Assembly (NCBI RefSeq): GCF_900102015.1
Contig: NZ_FNAT01000009.1
Location: 79,527 to 143,526, forward strand
Direction: 5' to 3'
From: Limimaricola pyoseonensis
Lineage (GTDB): Bacteria; Pseudomonadota; Alphaproteobacteria; Rhodobacterales; Rhodobacteraceae
Length of the DNA stretch: 64,000 nt
The notes beneath the pieces are model-generated. The model made no database searches and was not told the DNA's origin. It saw only the letters and a program-made list of their open reading frames with translations. A program made the translations under genes and the position numbers. Shown here piece after piece: positions 8,973 through 17,679 of this stretch (positions are counted from its first letter, which is position 1; every line of letters starts with the position of its first letter).

Positions 8973-9827
8973 CTATACGGTGCTGCGGAACGGCGGCGGC
9001 ACGGCGAGCAGGTCGCAGGGCGGATCCGCCATCAGCCCGCGCGCCACGCTGCCCAGCAGCGCCTCCGAAAGCCGCGGCCGCGAATGCGTGCCGACCGCGA
9101 GCAGGTCCGCGGGCGCGGTCGAAAGGGTGCGGCGGATCGCGGCCCCGGGCCGGTCGTCGAGCAGGATGCGCTCGGCGCCCGCGAGCCGCGGCTCCAGCCC
9201 GCCGAGGAAGGTTTCCATGTCGCGCCCGGCCGCCTCCCGCTGGCGCCGGCGCTCGGCATGCAGCAGCGAACGCCGGCTCTCGCCGCCCAGCAGGAAGCGG
9301 AACGGCACGTCGTGGGCGTGCAGCAGCCGGGTCGCCGCACCGGGCGCGAGGTGCAGCGCGGCTTCGAGCGCGGCGCGGGCGGCGAGCGAGAAATCGGTGG
9401 CCACGAGCAGCGACGCGTAGGGCTTCACCGCGTCGCGGCGGACCACGAGCAGCGGCGTGTCGCAGGCCCTGGCGACACGCTCGACCGTGGTGCCGCGGAA
9501 CAGCTCCGCGATCCCGGCATGACGATGCGCGCCCATCACCAGCAGGTCCGCCTCCGCCGCGGCGGCGAGGATCGCCATCCATGGCGTGCCGAATTCGAGC
9601 CGGCCGCGGACCCGGTCACCGAGCCTCGCGCGCAGGCCCTCGGCCTCCAGCGAAAGGCGCGCGCCCGCCACGCGCTCGAACTCGGCCCGCAGGTCGGCCG
9701 GCAGGTCGTCGCGCAGCACGTGCAGGATCTCGAGCCGCGCGCCCAGCGCCTCGGCGAGCATCGCCGCCCGGCCCAAGGCGCGGGCGCCCTGCTCCGTCAG
9801 ATCCGTCGCGACCAGTATCCGCTCCAT
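8973..9827 (-). CDS. Universal stress protein, tandem UspA domains
   Basis: 284 aa, start MERILVATDLTEQG with a strong GGAGG ribosome site 9 nt upstream. Two UspA repeats (about 1-145, 150-284), each opening with a beta strand of the form ILVATDL / SLLVATDFS. ATP-binding loops are near-canonical: VMGAHRHAGIAELFRGT and VGTHSRPRLSEALLGS, where a Ser replaces the second motif Gly. It is the first gene of a two-usp minus-strand unit. Its start lies 72 nt from the FNR box at 9900-9913 that also faces the cytochrome gene, so the box may serve both directions. The first 18 residues are almost repeated in the pseudogene ending at 32663. Confidence 0.85.
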   Translation of the reverse strand: MERILVATDLTEQGARALGRAAMLAEALGARLEILHVLRDDLPADLRAEFERVAGARLSLEAEGLRARLGDRVRGRLEFGTPWMAILAAAAEADLLVMGAHRHAGIAELFRGTTVERVARACDTPLLVVRRDAVKPYASLLVATDFSLAARAALEAALHLAPGAATRLLHAHDVPFRFLLGGESRRSLLHAERRRQREAAGRDMETFLGGLEPRLAGAERILLDDRPGAAIRRTLSTAPADLLAVGTHSRPRLSEALLGSVARGLMADPPCDLLAVPPPFRSTV

Positions 9828-9899
9828 GCCGGCGACCTCCACGGGGCGATACGCGCCCCTTGCTGCCGACCAGTCTGGGCCGCCGCCGCCGGGGCCGCC

Positions 9900-9913
9900 T
9901 TGATGCAGGTCAA
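9900..9913. promoter_or_regulatory. FNR/FnrL box TTGATGCAGGTCAA
   Basis: Matches TTGAT-N4-ATCAA with one deviation (GTCAA in the right arm). It lies between the divergent usp gene (start 9827) and the cytochrome c gene (start 9966). The same 14 bases recur at 32733-32746 in front of the paralogous cytochrome. An Fnr-type regulator is encoded at 13188-13916. Confidence 0.7.
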
Positions 9914-9965
9914 GGTGGGCGGCGCGGTCCCCGGCGAAGCTGGGGCCGCAACACAGGAGCCGATC

Positions 9966-10379
9966 ATGCGACCGTTTCTCCCCATCATCCTGTTCATCGC
10001 CGGGGCGGCGCAGGCGCAGGAGGTCGAAGACCCGCTTTCGATCCGGGCCGGCCACGATCTCTACATGGTGTTCTGCCAGTCCTGCCACGGCGCGGAGGCG
10101 CGCGGCGATGGGCCCTTCGCCGAGGTTCTGAAGGAGGCGCCACCGGATCTCACGCGGCTGTCCGAGCGCAACGGCGGCAACTTTCCGGTCGCCCGCGCCA
10201 CGCGCCAGATCGACGGCCGCGCCCCCCTGCCCGGCCATGGCGGCGAGATGCCGATCTTCGGGCCGGTCTTCGACAGCGATTTCGGGGCGCTCTCGACTCA
10301 GTCCGGCCAGCCGGTGCTGACCAGCCAGTCGATCACCGACCTGATCCACTGGCTCGAAACCATCCAGGTTTCGGGCTGA
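9966..10379 (+). CDS. Small periplasmic c-type cytochrome (copy 1)
   Basis: 137 aa with a signal peptide (about 1-18, AQAQ cleavage region), one haem attachment motif CQSCH (about residues 37-41) and a probable axial Met in GGEMPIFGP. Class I monohaem cytochrome c, likely a periplasmic electron carrier or oxidase/reductase partner. It follows an FNR box by 52 nt. A second copy at 32799-33212 differs at only about six residues. Its stop is 2 nt from the ATG of the P-type ATPase, so the two are co-transcribed. Confidence 0.9.
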   Translation: MRPFLPIILFIAGAAQAQEVEDPLSIRAGHDLYMVFCQSCHGAEARGDGPFAEVLKEAPPDLTRLSERNGGNFPVARATRQIDGRAPLPGHGGEMPIFGPVFDSDFGALSTQSGQPVLTSQSITDLIHWLETIQVSG

Positions 10380-10381
10380 CC

Positions 10382-13153
10382 ATGCCCGGTCTCGGCCAGC
10401 GCCGCCGCGATCACGCCCATGGCCGCGCCGGAAGCGCGCGGCCATTGGCACCCACCGGGCATGACGTGCGCTTGAAGGACGCGGCGAACGGCACGGCGCC
10501 ATGGCATGCATTGGACGCCGGGCAGGCCCTGGCGCGGGCCGGTGTCGGGCCGGAGGGGCTGTCATCGGGCGAGGCGGCAGCGCGGCTGCGGCGGCACGGT
10601 CCGAACCGCCTGCCCGAGGCCCCCGGCCGCGGCCTGCTCGCCCGGCTCCGCGGCCAGTTCGAGAACCTTCTGATCCTCGTGCTGATCGCGGCGGGCGCGG
10701 TCACCGCGTTGCTCGGCCATTGGACCGACTCGGGCGTCATCCTCGCCGTGGTGGTGCTCAACGCGGCGATCGGCCTCTGGCAGGAAGGCCGCGCCGAGAA
10801 CGCTCTGGCCGGGGTGCGGCGGCTGCTGTCCGACACGGCCTCGGTGCGCCGAGACGGCCGGCGCGACAGCATAGCGGCCGCCGATCTGGTGCCGGGCGAC
10901 ATCGTGCTGCTCGAGCCCGGCGACCGGGTGCCGGCCGATCTGCGGCTGATCGAGGCGCGCGGGCTGCGGACGCAGGAGGCCGCGCTGACCGGCGAGTCGG
11001 CCGCCATCGACAAGCACACCGACCCAGTCCCGCCCGACGCCCCGCTTGGCGACCGCCGCTCCATGGCCTTCTCGGGCACGCTGGTCGCCGCCGGGCGCGG
11101 CACCGGCGTGGTCGTCGCCACCGGCCCGGGCAGCCGGATCGGGCGGATCGGCGCCCTGCTCGGCGCGGTCGAGACCACGGCGACGCCGCTTCTGCGCCAG
11201 ATCGACCGCTTCGCGCGGCGTTTGACGACGGTGATCCTCGCCGTCTGCCTGCTGGTCTTCGGCTACGCGGTCGGGCCCGGCGGCTACGAATGGGACGAGG
11301 CCTTCCTCGCGATGGTCGGCATGGCGGTCGCCGCGATCCCCGAGGGGCTGCCGGCGGTGATCACCATCGCGCTGGCGCTGGGCGTGCAGCGCATGGCGGC
11401 GCGGCGGGCGATCGTGCGGCGGCTGCCGGCGGTCGAGACGCTGGGCGCGGTGACGGTGATCTGCACCGACAAGACCGGCACGCTGACGCTGAACGAGATG
11501 GTCGTGCGACAGGTCGTGACCGCCCCGGACCGACCGGCCGCGGAGATCGGCGGCGAGGGCTACGCGCCGCACGGCACGGTGACCGGCGACCGCAGCGCCG
11601 TCGCGGCGCTGGCGCGGACCGGGCTGCTGTGCAACGACGCCCATCTGCGCGCGGACGGCAGCGCCTGGCATGTCGAGGGCGACCCGATGGAGGGCGCGCT
11701 GCTGGCGCTCGCGGCCAAGGCCGGGCTCGACGCCGAGACCGAGCGCGCCGCGCATCGCCGCCGGCACGAGATCCCCTTCGACGCCGCGTGGAGCTACATG
11801 GCCGTGGCGACCGAGGGCCCGGGCGGCACGACGCTTCACGTCAAGGGCGCGCCGGACCGGCTGCTGCCGCACTGCACGCGGCAATCCGGCCCCGACGGCC
11901 CGGTGCCGATCGATCGCGCGGCCTGGGCCGCGCGGATCGAGGCGCTCGCCGCCAGCGGCCATCGCGTGCTGGCTTTCGCCGCGAAACCTCTCGAGGGGCC
12001 GGACGGGATCGGCCATGCCGACATCGCCGGGCTGACGCTGCTCGGTCTTGCCGGGTTCATCGACCCGGCCCGGCCCGAGGCGATCGCGGCGGCGGCCGAT
12101 TGCCGCCGCGCCGGCGTCGCGGTGAAGATGATCACCGGGGACCATGCCCTCACCGCGCTGGCGGTGGCGGCCGAGCTGGGCCTCGACACGCAGGGCGGCG
12201 CGCTCACGGGGGGCGAGATCGCGGCGGCGAGCGAGGCCGAGCTGCGCCGCATGGCGCGCGAGACCAGCGTCTTCGCCCGCGCCGCGCCCGAGCACAAGCT
12301 GCGGCTGGTCGAGGCGCTGCAGGCCGAGGGGCATGTCGTGGCGATGACCGGCGACGGCGTGAACGACGCGCCCGCGCTCAAGCGCGCCGATGCCGGGATC
12401 GCCATGGGCATCAAGGGCACCGAGGCCGCCAAGCAGGCGGCGCGCGTCGTGCTCACCGACGACAACTTCGCCTCGATCGTCGCCGCCGTGCGCGAGGGCC
12501 GGACCATCCACGACAACATCCGCAAGGTGATCGCCTGGAACCTGCCGACCAATGGCGGCGAAGCGCTGGTGATCATCCTCGCCATCCTGATCGGCCTGCC
12601 GCTGCCGATCACGCCAGTGCAGATCCTGTGGATCAACATGGTGACCGCCGTGGCGCTGGGGCTGACGCTGGCCTTCGAGCCGCCCGAGCAGGGCGTGATG
12701 CAGCGCCCGCCGCGCCGCCCCGGCGCCGCGCTGCTCGACGGCGAGATGATCTGGCGCGTGGCGCTGGTCTCGGTGCTGTTCGGCCTCGCGGTGTTCGGGC
12801 TTTCGGCCTGGGTCGCGGCGCGCGGCGCGGATCTCGCCTATGCGCGGACGCTGGCCGTCGACCTGCTGGTGGTGATGGAGATCTTCTACCTCTTCTCGGT
12901 GCGCTACCTGCACATGACCTCCGTCACCCGGACCGGGCTGCTCGGCACCCGCGCCGTCTGGTTCGGCGTGGCGCTGGCGGTGGTCGCGCAGCTCCTCTTC
13001 ACCTTCGCCCCGCCGCTGCAGGCGGTGTTCGGCAGCCGGCCGGTGTCGCTGGCCGACGGGGCCGTGGTGCTCGGGATAGGGGTGGTGCTTCTGGTGGTGC
13101 TCGAGGCCGAGAAGCTGCTGCGCCGCCGCGGCCGCACCGTCCCGGTCGCATGA
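10382..13153 (+). CDS. P2-type cation-transporting ATPase
   Basis: 923 aa; cation pump of the inner membrane. N-terminal cation-ATPase domain (about 40-110), A-domain TGES as ALTGESAAID, membrane helix with AAIPEGLPAVITIALALG (the PEGL motif of Ca2+-type P2A and related pumps), phosphorylation motif CTDKTGTLT, nucleotide domain, hinge [16 protein letters not shown] and six C-terminal helices. All catalytic residues are present. Calcium, sodium or another cation remain possible. Unusual: the first ~35 residues (MPGLGQRRRDHAHGRAG...RLKDA) resemble the start of the VIT-family protein at 33215, which sits in the same place behind the second cytochrome copy. The leader is probably a relic of that duplication. 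Co-transcribed with the cytochrome under an FNR box. Confidence 0.88.
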   Translation: MPGLGQRRRDHAHGRAGSARPLAPTGHDVRLKDAANGTAPWHALDAGQALARAGVGPEGLSSGEAAARLRRHGPNRLPEAPGRGLLARLRGQFENLLILVLIAAGAVTALLGHWTDSGVILAVVVLNAAIGLWQEGRAENALAGVRRLLSDTASVRRDGRRDSIAAADLVPGDIVLLEPGDRVPADLRLIEARGLRTQEAALTGESAAIDKHTDPVPPDAPLGDRRSMAFSGTLVAAGRGTGVVVATGPGSRIGRIGALLGAVETTATPLLRQIDRFARRLTTVILAVCLLVFGYAVGPGGYEWDEAFLAMVGMAVAAIPEGLPAVITIALALGVQRMAARRAIVRRLPAVETLGAVTVICTDKTGTLTLNEMVVRQVVTAPDRPAAEIGGEGYAPHGTVTGDRSAVAALARTGLLCNDAHLRADGSAWHVEGDPMEGALLALAAKAGLDAETERAAHRRRHEIPFDAAWSYMAVATEGPGGTTLHVKGAPDRLLPHCTRQSGPDGPVPIDRAAWAARIEALAASGHRVLAFAAKPLEGPDGIGHADIAGLTLLGLAGFIDPARPEAIAAAADCRRAGVAVKMITGDHALTALAVAAELGLDTQGGALTGGEIAAASEAELRRMARETSVFARAAPEHKLRLVEALQAEGHVVAMTGDGVNDAPALKRADAGIAMGIKGTEAAKQAARVVLTDDNFASIVAAVREGRTIHDNIRKVIAWNLPTNGGEALVIILAILIGLPLPITPVQILWINMVTAVALGLTLAFEPPEQGVMQRPPRRPGAALLDGEMIWRVALVSVLFGLAVFGLSAWVAARGADLAYARTLAVDLLVVMEIFYLFSVRYLHMTSVTRTGLLGTRAVWFGVALAVVAQLLFTFAPPLQAVFGSRPVSLADGAVVLGIGVVLLVVLEAEKLLRRRGRTVPVA

Positions 13154-13187
13154 ACCCGATCCTGCGCCGGCCTCTGCTCGGCCCCGC

Positions 13188-13916
13188 TCAGGCGGCCGTC
13201 GCGTCGTCCCCGGTCTCGGCGGCGAGCCGGGCGGGGTCGAGGATCGAGATCCGCCGCTTCGCGTCGAGCGCGATCGCCCCGGCCCGGGCCAGCGCGCCGA
13301 GCTGTCGGCTCACCGTCTCCAGCGTCAGCCCGAGATGGTCGGCCATCGCCTCGCGGGTCAGCGGCAGGGCAAGCCGCTGCGGCCGCGGCGGCGGCACCAG
13401 TTCGAGCTTCGCCTCGCGCCGCGCCACCGAGGCGAGAAAGCTCGCCACCCGTTCGCGCGCGGACTTGCGGCCGAGCACCACCGCCCAGTCGCGCGCCGCG
13501 TCGAGCTCGTCCAGCGTCATCTCGAGGAGCCGCTCGGAGACATGCGGCATCTCGGCCATCAACCGCTCGAACGGCGCGCGGCGAAAGCAGCACAGCGTTA
13601 GCGCGCTCGCCGCCGTGACGTCGAAGGGCGCGGTCTCGCGCCCCGGCCGGCCGACGAAATCCGAGGGCATCAGCAGCCCCACCACCTGCACGCGCCCGTC
13701 CTCGAGGCTGTGCGACAGCGTGGCGACGCCGGTCACGACCGAACCCACGAAGGCCATCTCGTCGCCGGCCCAGACGACGCGCTGCCCGGCCTCGTAGCTG
13801 CGGTAGAACTTGACCTGTTCGAGCCGCGCCAGCTCGGCCGCGTCGCAGCGCGAGCACACCGCCCGGTGGCGGATGCCGCAATCGGCGCAACGCGGGCTGA
13901 GCGGATCCCGGGCCAT
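13188..13916 (-). CDS. fnrL: Fnr-type oxygen-sensing Crp/Fnr family regulator
   Basis: 242 aa. The N-terminus has C10, C13, C21 and C24, and C109 lies in the effector domain (LTLCCF). That is the cysteine set expected for an oxygen-labile [4Fe-4S] cluster; which four bind is not decided here. A cyclic-nucleotide-binding-like beta barrel spans about 30-140, a dimer helix about 145-170, and a C-terminal HTH carries the recognition helix LTLETVSRQLGAL, whose E-x-x-S-R is the DNA-contact pattern for TTGAT half-sites. Five matching boxes lie in this window. The gene is convergent with the P-type ATPase and monocistronic. Symbol assigned by family resemblance, not by alignment. Confidence 0.85.
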   Translation of the reverse strand: MARDPLSPRCADCGIRHRAVCSRCDAAELARLEQVKFYRSYEAGQRVVWAGDEMAFVGSVVTGVATLSHSLEDGRVQVVGLLMPSDFVGRPGRETAPFDVTAASALTLCCFRRAPFERLMAEMPHVSERLLEMTLDELDAARDWAVVLGRKSARERVASFLASVARREAKLELVPPPRPQRLALPLTREAMADHLGLTLETVSRQLGALARAGAIALDAKRRISILDPARLAAETGDDATAA

Positions 13917-13973
13917 GGCAACGTCTCCCTGCCACAGACGCTAGCACGAACCGGCATCCACCCGAAGGCAAAT

Positions 13974-14003
13974 GCAGGCCGGGCGTCATCACGCCCGGCC
14001 TGC
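13974..14003. terminator. Strong hairpin, possible terminator
   Basis: Perfect 12-bp inverted repeat (arms GCAGGCCGGGCG / CGCCCGGCCTGC, 6-nt loop) between the 3' end of the SbtA-like gene and the start of the Fnr-type gene, both minus strand. No proper T-run follows on either strand, so termination is inferred from the stem alone. Confidence 0.5.
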
Positions 14004-14163
14004 AGAATGAAACGAGCGGAAAAAGGGTCAGCGGCGGCTCAGGCCGAAGCCCTGCGACATGGCCCGATGCCCTTCACGCTCGCCGGCCAGGCCCGGCCCG
14101 AACGCGCCGCCGCATCCGGGCCGATCACGAGACATCCGATGTCGGCCGGCCAAGGCGCGGAGA

Positions 14164-15138
14164 TCACGCCCCGAAGCCGGCCAGCCAGAGGTAGAGCGGC
14201 AGGCCCACCGTGATGTTGAAGGGGAAGGTCACGCCCAGCGACAGCGTCAGGTAGATCCCGGATTCGGCCTTGGGCAGCGCGATGCGCATCGCGGCCGGGA
14301 CCGCGATGTAGGAGGCAGAGGCGGCCAGCACCATCAGCAGGAACAGGCTTCCGGTCTGCAGCCCGATCGCCGACCCGGCCGCCCAGCCCAGCAGCGCGCC
14401 GGTGAGCGGCATCACCAGCCCGAAGGAGAACAGGCCGGGGTTCAGCATGTGCCGGTTGGCCGACAGGCTCCGGCCCGCCGAGATCCCCATGTCGAGCAGG
14501 AACAGGCAGAGGATGCCGACGAAGGGCGTGACGACGAAGGGGGCGATCATCTCCATGCCCTTGTCCTGCGTGACCGCGCCGATCACAAAGGCGCCGGTGA
14601 GCAGCAGCACCGAGCCGTTGGCGAAGAGCTCGCGGGCCGGCACGCTGCCGGTGGCCTCCCTGTCGCCGGAATACCGATGCGCGATCCACAGCGCCGAGAG
14701 GATCGCCGGCACCTCCATGCTGGCCGCCACCGCGACCATGTAGCCGTCGAACGCCACGCCCGACAGTTCGAGCAGGCTGGTGGCGGCGACGAAGGTCACG
14801 ATCGAGATCGACCCGTAATGCCCGGCCACCGCCGCGGCGTTCATCGCGTCGAGCCGGGCCATGACCCGCAGCAGCACGAAGGCGAGGAAGGGGATCAGGA
14901 AGGACAGGAGCAGCCCGGCCAGGATCGCGACCAGCAGCTCGCTGCGCAGGCCGTGCTCGGCCAGGCTATGGCCGCCTTTGAAGCCGATCGCCAGAAGCAG
15001 GTAGAGCGACATGAACTTCGCCGCGCCCTCGGGAATGGACAGGTCGCTGCGCACGAAGGCGGCCATCAGGCCGAGCACGAAGAACAGGATGGTGGGCACC
15101 ATGAGGTTGCCCGTGAGGGTGTCGAGGACGGCGGACAA
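14164..15138 (-). CDS. Sodium-dependent bicarbonate permease family (SbtA-like)
   Basis: 324 aa, about ten membrane helices in two inverted halves, as in the SbtA family that imports HCO3- with Na+. Family-like stretches include LSIPEGAAKFMSLYLLLAIGFKGG (positions 34-57) and AAVAGHYGSISIVTFVAA (about 102-119), the latter matching the substrate-site GHYGSxSxVTF region. No SbtB (PII-like) partner is beside it. It is divergently transcribed from a LysR regulator 92 nt away, which probably controls it. It may supply inorganic carbon for autotrophic or anaplerotic carboxylation; no carboxylase is in the window. Confidence 0.87.
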   Translation of the reverse strand: MSAVLDTLTGNLMVPTILFFVLGLMAAFVRSDLSIPEGAAKFMSLYLLLAIGFKGGHSLAEHGLRSELLVAILAGLLLSFLIPFLAFVLLRVMARLDAMNAAAVAGHYGSISIVTFVAATSLLELSGVAFDGYMVAVAASMEVPAILSALWIAHRYSGDREATGSVPARELFANGSVLLLTGAFVIGAVTQDKGMEMIAPFVVTPFVGILCLFLLDMGISAGRSLSANRHMLNPGLFSFGLVMPLTGALLGWAAGSAIGLQTGSLFLLMVLAASASYIAVPAAMRIALPKAESGIYLTLSLGVTFPFNITVGLPLYLWLAGFGA

Positions 15139-15213
15139 GGCGAGCTCCTTTCGGTTTCGCCCCCATTGCCGCAGAAATCCGCATAGCTTAAATACTTTGT
15201 AACAGCATTATAT

Positions 15214-15228
15214 ATAGCCTGGAGCTAT
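15214..15228. promoter_or_regulatory. LysR-type T-N11-A site ATAGC-N5-GCTAT
   Basis: Perfect 5-bp inverted repeat with 5-nt spacer in the divergent gap of the SbtA-like and LysR genes, in an AT-rich patch. It abuts the lysR start codon (15231), a position suited to autorepression. Confidence 0.5.
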
Positions 15229-15230
15229 GG

Positions 15231-16145
15231 ATGAGGCCGACCCTTCGCCAGCTGGAATACATCGTCGCGGTGCACCAGCTCGGCAGCTTCAGCCTGGCCG
15301 CGGACACGCTGCATGTCAGCCAGCCCAGCCTTTCGAGCCAGGTCGCGGCGGTGGAGGCCGATCTCGGCGTGCGGCTGTTCCAGCGCGGGCGCGGCGGCAC
15401 GCAGGCGACGGCGAAGGGGCTCGAATGCGTCCACCGGGCGCGGCGCATCTTGGCCGAGGTCGAGAACCTGCGCAGCGTCCTGACCTCCGCCCTGCCCTTC
15501 GGCGGGCGGCTGCGGCTCGGGGTGCTGCCGTCGATCGGGCCCTACCTTCTGCCGCAGGTGATGCACTCGCTGCACCGCGACCAGCCCGATCTGCGCGTCG
15601 TCGTGCGCGAGGAGAACACCCTGAGCCTCGACGAGGGCATCCGCAACGGGCGCTTCGACGCCATCATCTCGACGCCGGAGGATCACCCGAACACCTGGCA
15701 GCACCCGCTGTTCACCGAGGCGCTCTGGGTGGCGGTGACGACGGATCACCCGATCGCCGCGCTCGAGTGCGTCGGCGCCGCCGACCTGGCCGGCCAGCGC
15801 CTGCTGACGCTCGACACCGGGCATCGGCTGGCGCGGATCGTCTACGGCCTCGCGGGCCTCAGCGGCGGCATCGTGTCGGACGACTACGAGGGCACGAGCC
15901 TCGATTCCATCCTGCTGATGGCCGCCACCGGCGCCGGTGTCGCGGTGCTGCCCGATCTCTTCGCCCGCCGCCAGGCGGTCCACCGCAAGGAGGTCGTCGT
16001 CAGGCCGCTGGTCATGCCGGATGCGAACCGCGGCATCAGCCTGCTGTTCCCGAGGGACCAGCCCGCCGACGACAGCCACGACCACCTGATCGGCGCCATC
16101 CGGGACGCCGCGAGGTCGCTCGATCTGGCGGTGTCCGAACCGTAG
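15231..16145 (+). CDS. LysR family transcriptional regulator (divergent to SbtA-like permease)
   Basis: 304 aa. Winged HTH at residues 1-60 (LRQLEYIVAVHQLGSFSLAA...LHVSQPSLSSQVAAVEADLG) and a periplasmic-binding-like effector domain (about 90-300). The N-terminus resembles the OxyR/CbbR side of the family, but I see no OxyR redox cysteine pair. Head-to-head with the bicarbonate permease, so a carbon-status sensor is the natural guess. An ATG 4 nt upstream opens another frame and is not the start. Confidence 0.88.
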   Translation: MRPTLRQLEYIVAVHQLGSFSLAADTLHVSQPSLSSQVAAVEADLGVRLFQRGRGGTQATAKGLECVHRARRILAEVENLRSVLTSALPFGGRLRLGVLPSIGPYLLPQVMHSLHRDQPDLRVVVREENTLSLDEGIRNGRFDAIISTPEDHPNTWQHPLFTEALWVAVTTDHPIAALECVGAADLAGQRLLTLDTGHRLARIVYGLAGLSGGIVSDDYEGTSLDSILLMAATGAGVAVLPDLFARRQAVHRKEVVVRPLVMPDANRGISLLFPRDQPADDSHDHLIGAIRDAARSLDLAVSEP

Positions 16146-16502
16146 GGGCTTGGAAGTTTCACGGAGCGCGATGCCCGGCCTCGTGGCGCGCGCGCCGGTT
16201 TGTCGAGATGAGGCAGCTCCGGCATCGGGCCTCTCGAACCTGACCGCGACACCCGAGGGCCTGCCGCCTCGGGGTCCGTTCAGTCGCGCCCTGTCATCCG
16301 AGGTTCAAGATGTTTGGCCAGGGCGTTCCCGCCCAGGGCTTCTGCCAAGGGTGCAATGCTCGACAGCGTCACCCGAATGCGCTGGACCGCCGTCTACATC
16401 CCGATCGGAGAGTCCGAGCCTCCCCCAGGACGGTCGGCCCACCGTGGAAAATCTTCCGCGTTTCCGTCGACCTTCACTGCAATCCGACGCTCCAAAAATT
16501 CC
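16146..16502. other. Gene-free stretch before the fasciclin promoter
   Basis: About 357 bases following the LysR gene. No reading frame with family resemblance and no clear repeats. It holds only the upstream flank of the putative ECF promoter at 16503. Confidence 0.5.
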
Positions 16503-16532
16503 CTGAAACTCTTTCGTGCGCCGGTCCGTGTC
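16503..16532 (+). promoter_or_regulatory. Putative ECF sigma promoter of the fasciclin gene
   Basis: CTGAAACTC, 15 nt, then CGTGTC, ending 49 nt before the fasciclin ATG. The same CTGAAACTC-N15-CGTG pattern occurs at 18009-18038, at almost the same distance from the next gene. The ECF sigma factor encoded at 18624 is the likely reader. TGAAAC/CGTG type elements are usual for ECF sigmas. Confidence 0.5.
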
Positions 16533-16581
16533 TTGGGCATTGGCGGCAGGAACACACCGCCGCACAGGAAGGAACGAGAGA

Positions 16582-17145
16582 ATGACACTGTCCAAGACAC
16601 TTGCCGCCATCGCCCTGCTCGCCGCGGGTGCCGCGCATGCCGAAAGCCACGCCGAGACCGGCAACCCGATGGTCGGCGGCGCCGCGATGTTCCCGGAAAT
16701 GAACATCGTCGAGAACGCGGTCAATTCCGCCGATCACACGACGCTCGTGGCCGCGGTTCAGGCCGCGGACCTCGTGGAGACGCTGCAGTCGGACGGCCCG
16801 TTCACGGTATTCGCCCCCGTCAACGCGGCCTTCGAGATGCTGCCCGACGGGACGGTCGAGACGCTGCTGCAGCCGGAGAACAAGGGCATGCTGACCAAGG
16901 TCCTGACCGCGCATGTGGTGGCCGGCGACATCTCGGCCGCCGAGATCATGAAGCAGGCGCGCGCGTCGAGCGATGGCTTCTACCATTTCAACGCGGTGTC
17001 GGGCGACGCGCTTTCGGCGCAGGTGCGCGGCGGCAACGTCTACATCTACGACGAAAGCGGCAATGCCGGTCGCGTGACGATCGCCGACGTGAACCAGTCG
17101 AACGGCGTCATCCATGTCGTCGACACGGTGCTGCTGCCGCAGTAA
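16582..17145 (+). CDS. Exported fasciclin (FAS1) domain protein
   Basis: 187 aa from MTLSKTLAAIALLAAGAAHAE with ribosome site AGGAAGG. Signal peptide about 1-20, then one FAS1 domain: NIVENAVNSADHTTLVAAVQAADL, the H1 box FTVFAPVNAAFEMLP, and the terminal H2 box GVIHVVDTVLLP. FAS1 proteins are secreted or periplasmic adhesion/stress proteins. In proteobacteria they are often linked to ECF sigma/anti-sigma pairs, as here. An apparent 22-residue upstream extension lacks coding character. Confidence 0.9.
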   Translation: MTLSKTLAAIALLAAGAAHAESHAETGNPMVGGAAMFPEMNIVENAVNSADHTTLVAAVQAADLVETLQSDGPFTVFAPVNAAFEMLPDGTVETLLQPENKGMLTKVLTAHVVAGDISAAEIMKQARASSDGFYHFNAVSGDALSAQVRGGNVYIYDESGNAGRVTIADVNQSNGVIHVVDTVLLPQ

Positions 17146-17171
17146 TCTGCAGCGCCTGGAGAGTGAACACG

Positions 17172-17196
17172 GGGTCGTCGCCGCCGGCGACGACCC
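17172..17196. terminator. Stable hairpin between fasciclin and msrB genes
   Basis: Perfect 11-bp stem (GGGTCGTCGCC / GGCGACGACCC) with a 3-nt loop, 27 nt after the fasciclin stop and 22 nt before the msrB ATG. No T-tract follows, so it may be an attenuator or mRNA-stabilising stem and not a full terminator. Confidence 0.5.
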
Positions 17197-17217
17197 GATA
17201 CGGGAGAGGTCCTCGCC

Positions 17218-17679
17218 ATGAAACGCAGAACATTCCTGTTGTCCGGTGCCGCCGCATTCCTCCCGCTCCGCGCGGCGGCGGCCACGGGTGAATTCGAGAT
17301 CACGCGCAGCGAGGCCGAATGGCGGGCGCGTCTGAGCGATGCCGAATACCGGGTGATGCGAAAGCACGCGACCGAACGCCCCGGCAGCAGCCCCCTCGAT
17401 GCCGAGACACGGGCCGGCACCTATCACTGCCGCGGCTGTGATCTGCCGCTCTATTCGTCCGATGCGAAATACGACAGCGGCACGGGATGGCCGAGCTTCT
17501 GGGAAAGCCTGCCCGGCGCGATCGGGACGCGCCCGGACAGGAGCCTGTTCGTGACCCGAACCGAGGTCCATTGCCGCCGCTGCGGCAGCCATCTGGGGCA
17601 TGTCTTCGACGACGGGCCGCAGCCCACGGGCAAGCGGCATTGTCTCAACGGGGTCAGCCTCGTCTTCAAGCCTGCATGA
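17218..17679 (+). CDS. msrB: Exported peptide-methionine (R)-S-oxide reductase
   Basis: 153 aa. Twin-arginine-type leader KRRTFLLSGAAAFLP (Tat export of a folded enzyme), then the SelR/MsrB domain: zinc pairs CRGC and CRRC, substrate signature SGTGWPSFW, and the catalytic Cys in RHCLNGVSL. It reduces methionine-R-sulfoxide in periplasmic proteins. Reductant is probably a thiol relay not encoded here. Lying between fasciclin and the sigma genes, it fits an oxidative-stress response of the envelope. Confidence 0.93.
   Translation: MKRRTFLLSGAAAFLPLRAAAATGEFEITRSEAEWRARLSDAEYRVMRKHATERPGSSPLDAETRAGTYHCRGCDLPLYSSDAKYDSGTGWPSFWESLPGAIGTRPDRSLFVTRTEVHCRRCGSHLGHVFDDGPQPTGKRHCLNGVSLVFKPA

Noticed and set aside
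10562..12913. A 783-codon minus-strand frame over the P-type ATPase
   Set aside because: Low-complexity (RRHRQ-rich) antisense shadow.
8918..13153. A 1411-codon frame suggesting a giant fused P-type ATPase
   Set aside because: The first ~490 codons are antisense to usp genes and out-of-frame over the cytochrome gene; the pump starts at 10382.
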